Below, one piece after another: positions 26,604 to 34,969 of a stretch of 64,000 nucleotides of DNA (position 1 is the first letter of the stretch; the number at the start of each line of letters is the position of its first letter). Position numbers and translations under genes: made by a program. Source of the DNA: Gluconacetobacter aggeris (lineage in GTDB: Bacteria > Pseudomonadota > Alphaproteobacteria > Acetobacterales > Acetobacteraceae); NCBI RefSeq assembly GCF_014174395.1, contig NZ_JABEQD010000003.1, positions 124,001 to 188,000 of the forward strand, given 5' to 3'. Below the pieces are notes generated by a model that was given only the letters and a program-made list of their open reading frames with translations, did no database searches and was not told the DNA's origin.

Positions 26604-29102
26604 CTAGGATGAACGGTCCGCAAACGGCACGACCGTATAAGGCCGCAATGCGACCTCCACCGCGTTCATCTCCAGCCAGATCGCCTCCTGGTGGGCCCGC
26701 GCCCTTTCCTGCCCGTTCATATGGGGGATGCCCCGCCATTCATGACATAAGGCCGCCAGGCGCTCCGCTCCGACATTGGCGGCGGCGCTGCGCAACGCAT
26801 GCGCCTCGTCCAGCAGGCGTGACCGATCCCCATTTTTCACCGCGTGATCCATCCGCGTGACGATCTCCACGGCGTCCAGCAGAAAATCGCCAATGACTTC
26901 GGCGCGGAAACGCTCTCCGCCCAGGTCGAGCAGATCCTGCACCAGCCTGCGATTGATGGTGGGGACAGGAAAGGGCACCACCACGGTCGCTTCCCCGCGC
27001 CCAGGGCGGTCATCGCCGCCGGACGGACGATCGCACGCATGTCGGATACCGGCCTCAGCAGGCACCAGCGCCTCGATCGCCTGCACCAGGGCCTCCAGCG
27101 CCACCGGCTTGAGCAGGAAAGCATCCATCCCCGCCTCCCGACACCGCTTCTGGGTCTCGGGCGTCCCGTCAGCCGTCAACGCGACGATCGGAATCCCCCT
27201 CCCGCCCCCGACTTCGGAAAACCGATGAAGTTTCGTCGCCTCGATCCCGTTCATGACCGGCATGTTCAGGTCCATCAGGACCAGATCGAACGGCATCTCC
27301 TGCAGGATATCCAGGGCTTCCTCGCCGTTCGCCACCGCCTGCCAGCGATGCCCGATCCGGGAAAGCAGCCTGCACAGGATCTTCCGGTTCACGATATTAT
27401 CCTCGACCACCAGGATCGAGAGCGAACGGCCGGCAGACATGTCGGGCCCGCCCGCATCCGAATCGGACGGATCGCCCTGGGGAACGGGCAGAAAGGCCGC
27501 GGCGACGGCCAGCGCCGTCCCGATCCATCCATCGTCCGCATCGGCGGGAAGCATCGATACACTATCGCGCCGCACCATTTCGGCCAGCGATCCCTCCACG
27601 CCTGACGGCTGTAGAAGTACCACCGGCTGGTCGGCTGGCAAAGGCAGCATCTCGTCCGGCATGTCGGTCAACACAATGTGCGGATGCTCCAGCCGCTCCA
27701 GAACATCCGACACGCCCTCATCGGGTGAAACAGTGGCGAGCCGCGCCCCCAAGGCCGTCAAACGGGCCGCCAGCGCCTGATAACGATCAGGCTGGCGCAC
27801 CCACAGCAGCACGGGTGGCAGCCCCGTCCCGGTTTCGCCGCCCGGTGCCGTCCCAATCCTCAGCGGCAAGGTCACACGGAACGTACTGCCATGCCCCTCC
27901 CGGCTGCGGACTCCGATCTCACCCCCCATCAGCATGACCATCTGGCGGCAGATTGCCAGTCCCAGCCCAGACCCGCCGAACCGGTCGATCACGGTTGCAT
28001 CCGCCTGGGTGAACGGGTCGAAAATCCGTTCCAACGCAGCCTGCGCGATACCGATACCGGTATCCACAACCTCAATTGCCAGACGGGCCGGCCCACCGCT
28101 GCCGGCGGGCAGGGCATCGACCCGGATGGACACATGCCCCTGCGCGGTGAACTTGACCGCATTGCCGACCAGGTTCAGCAAGACATCCCGCAGGTGCTTT
28201 TCATCCCCGATCAGCCATAGCGGCGTACGGGCGGTGACATGACAGGCCAGAATCAGGCCCTTTTCCCCCGCCGACACCCCCGCAATGCGCCGGACCGCGT
28301 TCAGCAGGGCCATCAGGTCGACCGGCTGTGCCTGCACGGGCATGCGCCCGTTCTCGATCCGCGCGAAATCCAGCAGCCCCTCGACCATCCCCAGAAGCGA
28401 GGTCCCCGCGACGCGCACCGTCTGCAGCATCTCGCGCTGTTCGGCATCCAGCGCCGTGTCGTTCAGCAGGCGCGTCATGCCGATCACGGCATTCAGCGGT
28501 GTGCGCAGCTCGTGACTGACGCTGGCCAGAAACATCGTCTTCGCCCGATTGGCTTCTTCCGCGCGCCGCCTGAGATTGGACAGGAAGCGGATCAGTGACG
28601 CCGAATAAAGCGGGACAACCAGCAGGCCAAGCGTCAGACCGGCCAGCAGGTGACCGGCATCCCGCCATACGGGCAGCGCATGCACCGCCAGCATGAACCC
28701 CCCGGCGGCCAGAAAGGCGGCAGCCGTAATATAAGGCAGGCCAAAACGAAACCCGTATCCGAGGATGGCCCACAGATAGAGCGGATAGAACGGAATGACC
28801 GCGACCCCGTCGAGATACATGCCAAACGACAGAAAACCGATGTCCCATATCATCTGGACGATCCGCCGTGCCGGAGAGGGGCGGGGCCGCGCAACCAGGG
28901 CGGCGGCAATAGCCACGCCGCCCGCCAGGTAAAGGACGGCACATACAACCGACCAGACGAACTGATCCCTGTCCTCGAAACCGCCGCACAGAAAGAGTCC
29001 GACGACATAGACCAGAATGATGACGGCGATCGCCAGCCGGTTCAGGACAATCTGGTGCTCGCCGTCGCCACCCCGCCGCATGCGCGCCAGCAGGTTACGC
29101 AC
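26604..29102 (-). CDS. rpfC: RpfC-like hybrid sensor histidine kinase (DSF sensor)
   Basis: An 832-aa protein. Five or so N-terminal transmembrane helices (residues ~20-175) lack a large periplasmic domain, as in RpfC. The HisKA domain has H197 in SVSHELRTPLNAV. The ATPase domain has NLVGNAVKFT, DTGIGI and GGSGLGLAICRQ. The receiver domain has SILVVEDNIVNRKIL with the acceptor Asp in LVLMDLNMPVMNG. The C-terminal HPt domain has H768 in HALRSAAANVGA, the RpfC-type HPt signature. The start is a GTG. RpfC senses DSF and signals to a response regulator; here the adjacent upstream gene on the same strand encodes one with GGDEF-EAL output. Convergent with rpfF. Confidence 0.88.
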   Translation of the reverse strand: MRNLLARMRRGGDGEHQIVLNRLAIAVIILVYVVGLFLCGGFEDRDQFVWSVVCAVLYLAGGVAIAAALVARPRPSPARRIVQMIWDIGFLSFGMYLDGVAVIPFYPLYLWAILGYGFRFGLPYITAAAFLAAGGFMLAVHALPVWRDAGHLLAGLTLGLLVVPLYSASLIRFLSNLRRRAEEANRAKTMFLASVSHELRTPLNAVIGMTRLLNDTALDAEQREMLQTVRVAGTSLLGMVEGLLDFARIENGRMPVQAQPVDLMALLNAVRRIAGVSAGEKGLILACHVTARTPLWLIGDEKHLRDVLLNLVGNAVKFTAQGHVSIRVDALPAGSGGPARLAIEVVDTGIGIAQAALERIFDPFTQADATVIDRFGGSGLGLAICRQMVMLMGGEIGVRSREGHGSTFRVTLPLRIGTAPGGETGTGLPPVLLWVRQPDRYQALAARLTALGARLATVSPDEGVSDVLERLEHPHIVLTDMPDEMLPLPADQPVVLLQPSGVEGSLAEMVRRDSVSMLPADADDGWIGTALAVAAAFLPVPQGDPSDSDAGGPDMSAGRSLSILVVEDNIVNRKILCRLLSRIGHRWQAVANGEEALDILQEMPFDLVLMDLNMPVMNGIEATKLHRFSEVGGGRGIPIVALTADGTPETQKRCREAGMDAFLLKPVALEALVQAIEALVPAEAGIRHACDRPSGGDDRPGRGEATVVVPFPVPTINRRLVQDLLDLGGERFRAEVIGDFLLDAVEIVTRMDHAVKNGDRSRLLDEAHALRSAAANVGAERLAALCHEWRGIPHMNGQERARAHQEAIWLEMNAVEVALRPYTVVPFADRSS

Positions 29103-29172
29103 GTCGACCTACCCTGCCTTCAGCGTCCGGAATCCGGACGGCCACGGAAATGAACATATGATTCATCATATC

Positions 29173-31305
29173 TCACCTCCCGGAAGGCCGTTCGGCCGAT
29201 GGGGTCGGACCATTCGGCACGCTCAAGGCGCCACTTCGCACCAGGTGACGGAACTGGTCAGGCGGGACAGGACGGCTGAACAGGAAACCCTGGGCCTGGT
29301 GACATCCCTGCGCCTTCAACCAGTACAACTGGTCTTCCCGTTCGATACCTTCCGCAATCACCGGGATATTCAAATTGTTGCCCAGGGCGATGATCGCCTT
29401 GATGATCGCCTGGCTGCTGGACGAGGAATCGATTTCCCGGACGAAAACCGCGTCGATCTTCAGCCTGTGGATCGGCAATGTGGTCAGATAGACGAGAGAG
29501 GCATAGCCGGTCCCGAAATCGTCGATCGCGACAGACACGCCCATCTGCTGCAACGCCACCAGTTGCCGTCCCGCCTTTTCCGGATTTTCGATCAATGCCG
29601 TCTCGGTCAGTTCCAGTTCCAGGAAAGCCGGGTCCAGGCCGCTTTCGGTGATGGCATCCAGCACCATCTGCTGAACGTCATGATAACGGAACAACATGCC
29701 GGACAGGTTGACCGCCATCCGGATAGGGATGCCCTCCCGCACCCATGCCGCTCCCTGACGACAGGCCTCGCGCAACGACCAGACCGTCATCGGCACGATC
29801 AGGCCGGTTTCCTCTGCCAGCGGCAGGAAATGGCCGGGATAGACAAGCTCACCCTGCGGCCGCACCCACCGGATCAACGCTTCGACCCCTGTCACCAGGC
29901 CTGATGCCAGGTCGATCTCGGGCTGATAGTGCAGCGTGAACGCATCACTCTCGATCGCCTGGCGCAGCGCCTGCTCCAGATCGGCCGCGACGGAGACGGC
30001 CTGCTCCATCGCCGTTTCGAAGAAGGCATATCGATGCCGTCCCTCGTTCTTCGCACGGTACATCGCAAGATCGGCGCGTTTCAGCATCGTCTCGAACGTG
30101 AGGACCGGGTCGGAATTCAATGCGATCCCGACACTGACGCCGACATTCACCGCCAGGTTCCCCAGCATGAACGGGCGCGCAAAGATCGCAATGATCCGCT
30201 CGGCCAATTCGCCGGCATCGCCCATGCTTCCGATATCGTGGACAATCGCGAACTCGTCACCCCCCAGGCGGGCGATAAAGCCGGCACCGGCCAGAATCGA
30301 TGTCAGCCGCACCGCAACCTGGCGCAGCAACTGGTCCCCGACCGTATGGCCCTGCGTATCGTTGACACTTTTAAAACGATCGAGATCCAGAAGAAAAAAA
30401 GCAAATGGCCGATCATCCCCCCGCAGCAAAAGCGCCTGCGTATGTCTTTCAAGATTGGATCGATTGGGAAGGCCCGTCAGCTGATCGTAATATGCAAGAC
30501 TGTGCAGCTCCTTTTCGGATTTCTTACGGTCCGTTATGTCAAGAGACGTGGTCAGTACATAATGTTTGCCGTTGGCATCGTCATAAAACGGAATCTTCGA
30601 TGTCAGGAGACTCCATGTCACGCCATGCCGATCGACAATGGTTTCCTCGTAACGGGCCGTGGGCACCCCGCCCTCCAGGACCTGCCGGTCCAGCGTCAAT
30701 GACGCCGCATCGACCGTGCGCGACTGCCCCCCGAGGACGCTCTCATGAAACTTGTTAACGAAGATATAGTTTCCGTCGATATCCGTCGCGCTGATCATGG
30801 CGGGAACGGTATCGATCACCTGCAGCAGCCGGTCGCGGCTGCCGCGCAGCAGATCGTCATGCGCCTGGCGACTGCTGATCAGCTCTTCTTCCAGTCGCAC
30901 GGCGCGCGAACGCACCTGCTTCTGGTACCAGCTCAACTGCAACAGGTTACGGGCACGCGTCAGGAATTCGGTATGATCGACCGGACTGAGCAGAAAATCG
31001 GTCGCGCCGGCGTCGAGGGCACTGATCCGGTAATTGCGGTCCTCATAGGCCGTGACGACCACGATCGGCACGTCATATCCCCAGTCGAGCGCGCGGATGC
31101 GGGCGGTAAAGGCCGCGCCGTCCATCCTGGGCATCTTGTAGTCGGTAATGATCAGATCGGGCACCGGCGATGTCCCGAACCAGTCCAGCGCCTCCTGCGG
31201 CGTCGCAAAGCTTTCAACCCGAATGTCGGTCCCGAGGGTCATCGCCAGCCGGGCGAAGATGGTCCGATTGGTCGAACGGTCGTCGACAATGACTACGAGT
31301 CGCAT
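29173..31305 (-). CDS. REC-PAS-GGDEF-EAL response regulator, likely RpfC partner
   Basis: A 710-aa protein. The receiver (residues ~1-125) has D55 in IITDYKMPRMDG, and its VVTAYEDRNYRISALDAGATDFL resembles the RpfG receiver. A PAS domain (~158-265) starts at LLQVIDTVPAMISATD. The GGDEF domain is intact at 348-352 (ARLGGDEF), but the inhibitory RxxD five residues before it is absent. The EAL domain has EAL at 475-477, NLSG, ELTETALIE, IDDFGTGYASL and AEGIE, so c-di-GMP phosphodiesterase activity looks possible. GAGG five bases before the ATG supports the start. In Xanthomonas the regulator at this place is the HD-GYP protein RpfG. It lies 70 bases before rpfC on the same strand, so the two are probably co-transcribed. 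Confidence 0.9.
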   Translation of the reverse strand: MRLVVIVDDRSTNRTIFARLAMTLGTDIRVESFATPQEALDWFGTSPVPDLIITDYKMPRMDGAAFTARIRALDWGYDVPIVVVTAYEDRNYRISALDAGATDFLLSPVDHTEFLTRARNLLQLSWYQKQVRSRAVRLEEELISSRQAHDDLLRGSRDRLLQVIDTVPAMISATDIDGNYIFVNKFHESVLGGQSRTVDAASLTLDRQVLEGGVPTARYEETIVDRHGVTWSLLTSKIPFYDDANGKHYVLTTSLDITDRKKSEKELHSLAYYDQLTGLPNRSNLERHTQALLLRGDDRPFAFFLLDLDRFKSVNDTQGHTVGDQLLRQVAVRLTSILAGAGFIARLGGDEFAIVHDIGSMGDAGELAERIIAIFARPFMLGNLAVNVGVSVGIALNSDPVLTFETMLKRADLAMYRAKNEGRHRYAFFETAMEQAVSVAADLEQALRQAIESDAFTLHYQPEIDLASGLVTGVEALIRWVRPQGELVYPGHFLPLAEETGLIVPMTVWSLREACRQGAAWVREGIPIRMAVNLSGMLFRYHDVQQMVLDAITESGLDPAFLELELTETALIENPEKAGRQLVALQQMGVSVAIDDFGTGYASLVYLTTLPIHRLKIDAVFVREIDSSSSSQAIIKAIIALGNNLNIPVIAEGIEREDQLYWLKAQGCHQAQGFLFSRPVPPDQFRHLVRSGALSVPNGPTPSAERPSGR

Positions 31306-31634
31306 TCAAACCTCGAACAGAAGGATCAAGAGGACCGATTGCACCCGGCCAGACACGCTTCGCTGCCACGACCATCGGAACGAGGCAGGCGGACATGGCA
31401 TCTTCCCGATCGGTTCGCCCCTATCCCGCTTTCCCCTCCTCTTTCGGGACCGTCGAGGCGCTCACGATAGCACGATATCGCATGGTTTTGAGAAACAAAC
31501 CGCTTCTGGGAAACAGTCTCTGCTCGATTGTCCGCCATCGCGCATGACGCGGACCGCGGCACAGCCGCCCCGCCTTCCGTCGGAAGGCCTGGCCATGTTT
31601 GATCGAGCAGGGTTAAGATATGTTGAAAAGCGTC
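31306..31634. other. intergenic stretch upstream of the GGDEF-EAL regulator
   Basis: This 329-base gap holds no convincing gene on either strand. It contains an 8-bp perfect inverted repeat with a one-base centre at 31572-31588 (GCCTTCCG / CGGAAGGC), close to the 3' end of the ABC1-kinase gene. The remainder should carry the promoter of the REC-PAS-GGDEF-EAL/rpfC unit on the minus strand, but I could not pick a clear -35/-10 pair. Confidence 0.5.
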
Positions 31635-32993
31635 TCACGCCGTGGGAGGCACCCGCGCCTGCCGCAGGAGTTCTTCCTGCCGCGCCGCCAGTTTCGCCGC
31701 ATCGAAATCGGCAATCAGCTCCTGGAACAGCCGATACCAGTTCAGCTTCGCCCCCAGCCGCAGGAACACGCTGCCCAGACCGATCGCGGAGCGATCCACC
31801 AGCACGAACTCACGCGGCGGCCGCACGCCCCCGGTCTGTTTCAGGCCGGCATACACCCGCTCGGCCACCGCCCGGCCATATTGCGGGTCGTCATTCTCCT
31901 GGATCGCGCGCACGCGGTCCTGCATCAGCGGTTCGTAGACAAAGCGCGCCCACTCGTTCAGCACGCGCATGGTCTCGCGCGACATGTTGACAAAGCCCCA
32001 GGCCTGATAGGCGTGATAGGCCAGATCCTCGTCATTGGTCTCCAGCGCGCGATACAGGTCGATGATCCCCTGCACGAAACGGGCCGGGAAGATGCGGATC
32101 GCGCCCAGATCCAGCAGGTTCAGCCCATAATCCGGCCGTACCGTGAAGTTGCCCATATGCGGGTCGCCATGGATCACGCCGTTGCGATAGAGCGGCACGT
32201 ACCAGGCATGGAACAGCGCGCGCGCCATGGAATCGCGCTGCTCCTGCGCGGGGTCGGTATCCAGCACCGACTGCACGCCCCTGCCGTCCAGCCAGTCCAT
32301 CACCAGCAGCCGCCGCGTCGTCAGGTCCTCGACCGGCATCGGCACGCTGACATCCGGACACTCGGCCAGCATCAGATTGTACAGGCGCAGGTTCGCCGCC
32401 TCGCGCAGATAGTCCAGCTCCTCCTGCAGGCGGGCCGTCAGTTCCACCAGCACATCATCCTGCTTGATCGTGCTGTCGATACGGTAATAGAGCCCCACCG
32501 CCATGCGGAATTGCCGCAGGTCGGAATCCACCGTCGCCTGCATGTCCGGATATTGCAGCTTGCACGCTACCCGGCGCCCGTCCGGCAGCACGGCCCGATG
32601 AACCTGTCCCAGGCTGGCGGCGGCGGCCGCCTCATGCTCGAACGAGCGGAAACGCCGCTCCCAGTCTCGCCCCAGCTCGGCTGCCATGCGCCGGCGCACG
32701 AAGCTCCACCCCATCGGCGGCGCGTTGGCCTGAAGCTGCGCCAGTTCCGCCGCATATTCCTCCGGCAGCGCGCCGGGAATGGTGGAGAGAAGCTGCGCGC
32801 CCTTCATCAGCGGCCCCTTCAGGCCGCCCAGCACCGATTTCAGGTCGCCGGCATGGGTGGCGCGATCGCTGCGCAACCCCATCTTGTGGCCGGCAATGCG
32901 CGCGGCGATGCCGCCGACCGCGCCCGACGTCCGCACCATCCGGCGCAGTTCGCCGAACATGCCGGTATTGTCGAGATCCCGTTCGTCCGCCAC
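31635..32993 (-). CDS. ABC1/AarF-family atypical kinase-like protein
   Basis: A 452-aa protein of the UbiB/ABC1 family. The diagnostic KGPLMKGAQ motif near residue 60 (KxGQ-like), EHEAAAAASLGQVHRA (Ala-rich loop), VACKLQYPDM with the conserved Lys, LDYLREAANL, VMDWLDG, and GVIHGDPHMGNF with LDLGAIR for metal binding are all present. Family members support ubiquinone biosynthesis or lipid homeostasis by ATPase activity at the membrane. The start is not ATG: GTG at 32993 directly follows the pepF stop and has GGAG ten bases before it; a TTG at 33017 would overlap pepF. It is the last gene after pepF on this strand. Confidence 0.85.
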   Translation of the reverse strand: MADERDLDNTGMFGELRRMVRTSGAVGGIAARIAGHKMGLRSDRATHAGDLKSVLGGLKGPLMKGAQLLSTIPGALPEEYAAELAQLQANAPPMGWSFVRRRMAAELGRDWERRFRSFEHEAAAAASLGQVHRAVLPDGRRVACKLQYPDMQATVDSDLRQFRMAVGLYYRIDSTIKQDDVLVELTARLQEELDYLREAANLRLYNLMLAECPDVSVPMPVEDLTTRRLLVMDWLDGRGVQSVLDTDPAQEQRDSMARALFHAWYVPLYRNGVIHGDPHMGNFTVRPDYGLNLLDLGAIRIFPARFVQGIIDLYRALETNDEDLAYHAYQAWGFVNMSRETMRVLNEWARFVYEPLMQDRVRAIQENDDPQYGRAVAERVYAGLKQTGGVRPPREFVLVDRSAIGLGSVFLRLGAKLNWYRLFQELIADFDAAKLAARQEELLRQARVPPTA

Positions 32994-32994
32994 G

Positions 32995-34833
32995 TCAGGC
33001 ACGCTCCAGTTCGTCAATAAATCCGGCGATCACGTCCAGCCCCTTGCGCCAGAAACCGGGATCGGCCGCGTCCAGCCCAAACGGCGCCAGCAATTCGCGG
33101 TGCCGCATCGTGCCGCCCGCCCGCAGCATGTCCAGATATTTGTCCTGGAACCCCGCATGGCCGGAGGTGAACACGCCATACAGCGCATTCACCAGGCAAT
33201 CCCCGAATGCATACGCATAGACATAGAACGGAGAATGGATGAAATGCGGGACATAGGTCCAGTAGACGTCATAATCCGGCGTAAAGTTGAAGGCCGGCCC
33301 CAGGCTCTCCGTCTGCACCTGCCGCCAGATGGCGCCGATCCGCTCGGGCAGCAATTCGCCCGATTTCCGCTCGTCATGCACCAGCGTCTCGAAGCGGTAG
33401 AACGCGATCTGGCGTACGACCGTGTTCAGCATGTCCTCGACCTTGGCCGCCAGCATCAGCCGCCGCCGCACCGGATCGGTCTCGGCATCCAGCAGCGCGC
33501 GGAAAGTCAGCATCTCGCCGAACACGCTGGCCGTCTCGGCCAGGGTCAGCGGCGTGCCCGACATCAGATAGCCCTGCGGTGCCGCCAGTACCTGATGCAC
33601 CCCGTGGCCCAGCTCATGCGCCAGCGTCATCACGTCGCGCGTGCGGCCATGATAATTCAGCAGCAGATACGGGTGGACCGACGGCACGGTGGGGTGCGCG
33701 AAAGCGCCTGACGCCTTGCCCGGCACCGGGGGCGCATCGATCCACGGATTGTCGAAGAACCGCCGCGCCACCGCGCCCATGCGCGGGTCGAACCCTTCAT
33801 AGGCCGCCAGCACCTGTCGCGTCGCCTCGTCCCATGGAATGATCCGCTCGTCCGCCGCCGGCAGCGGGGCATTGCGGTCCCAATGTTCCAGCGTCTCCAG
33901 CCCCAGCCAGCGCGCCTTCATCGCGTAATAGCGATGCGACAGGCGCGGATAATCCTCCGTCACCGCCTGCACCAGCGCGTCGACGACCGCGTCCTCCACC
34001 ATGTTGCTGCGATTGCGGTAGGACCCCGGGCGCGGATAATGCCGCAGCCCATCGGTAATCGCCTTGTCCTTGGCCAGCGTGTTGGTGATCAGCGAGAACA
34101 GCTTGATATTGCCGCCGAACACGCCACCGATGGCCTTCGCCGCCCGCTCGCGCACCGCGCGGTCCTGGTCCGACAGGCGGTTCAGCGCCTCTCCCACCGT
34201 CAGGTCCCGCCCATCCAGCGGAACGCGCAGCCCCGCCATGGTCTCGTCGAACAGCCGGCTCCACGCCGCCGCCCCCGTCACCGATTTCTCGTGCAGGACC
34301 TGCTCGATCTCATCACTCAGCTGATGAGGCCGGAAAACCCGCAGGTCGCGCAGGAACGGCATCCACATCGCCAATGCCGGATCGGCCAGACGGGCGGACA
34401 GGTCCTCATCCCCGATCCGGTTCAGCTCCAGGGTAAAGAACAGCAGATGGCTGGAAATATCCGTCAGCCGCTCGTTGATCGACTGCGAGAACCGCCCGAT
34501 CCCGGCATCGGACGAATCGCCGGCAAACAGCAATTGCGCGTAGGACGCCGCCCGCCCCAGCACCTCGTCGATCCGCTGATATTCCCCGATCGCCCCGGCC
34601 AGCTCGCCGGGCGTGGCCCCGGCCAGCCGCCCCTTCCAGGCGGTGGCGAAGGCCGCGGCATCGGATTCGGCCTGCTCCAGATCGGTGCGCAGCGCATCCG
34701 ATTCGGGGCTTTCATACAGGTCCCGCAGGTCCCAGCGCGGCAGGTCGCCGACCGCGCCCGCCGGCGCGCCCCCATCGGCGGCCCGCAAGGGGTTGTGATC
34801 CATCGGGCCAGAGGCAAGATTCAGCTTCGGCAT
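32995..34833 (-). CDS. pepF: M3-family oligoendopeptidase F
   Basis: A 612-aa zinc metallopeptidase. The HExxH motif is MTLAHELGHGVHQ around residue 407, followed ~25 residues later by LAETASVFGEML with the third ligand Glu. The N-terminal RWDLRDLYESPES is typical of the PepF/M3B group. These cytoplasmic enzymes cleave short peptides, including signal-peptide fragments. AAGGAG about ten bases before the ATG supports the start. The ABC1-kinase gene begins immediately after its stop. No signal peptide. Confidence 0.93.
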   Translation of the reverse strand: MPKLNLASGPMDHNPLRAADGGAPAGAVGDLPRWDLRDLYESPESDALRTDLEQAESDAAAFATAWKGRLAGATPGELAGAIGEYQRIDEVLGRAASYAQLLFAGDSSDAGIGRFSQSINERLTDISSHLLFFTLELNRIGDEDLSARLADPALAMWMPFLRDLRVFRPHQLSDEIEQVLHEKSVTGAAAWSRLFDETMAGLRVPLDGRDLTVGEALNRLSDQDRAVRERAAKAIGGVFGGNIKLFSLITNTLAKDKAITDGLRHYPRPGSYRNRSNMVEDAVVDALVQAVTEDYPRLSHRYYAMKARWLGLETLEHWDRNAPLPAADERIIPWDEATRQVLAAYEGFDPRMGAVARRFFDNPWIDAPPVPGKASGAFAHPTVPSVHPYLLLNYHGRTRDVMTLAHELGHGVHQVLAAPQGYLMSGTPLTLAETASVFGEMLTFRALLDAETDPVRRRLMLAAKVEDMLNTVVRQIAFYRFETLVHDERKSGELLPERIGAIWRQVQTESLGPAFNFTPDYDVYWTYVPHFIHSPFYVYAYAFGDCLVNALYGVFTSGHAGFQDKYLDMLRAGGTMRHRELLAPFGLDAADPGFWRKGLDVIAGFIDELERA

Positions 34834-34969
34834 CGGCGCGCCACTCCTTCAACGCCCCCGGCACAATCGTACGGAGGGCCGATCCTGCCCTGATATCTAA
34901 TGCGGAACGTGCCGCCGCGCGACCCCACAGGGCCATCGCGGCGGCGCAGGCAGGACGGAAGACGCGTCT

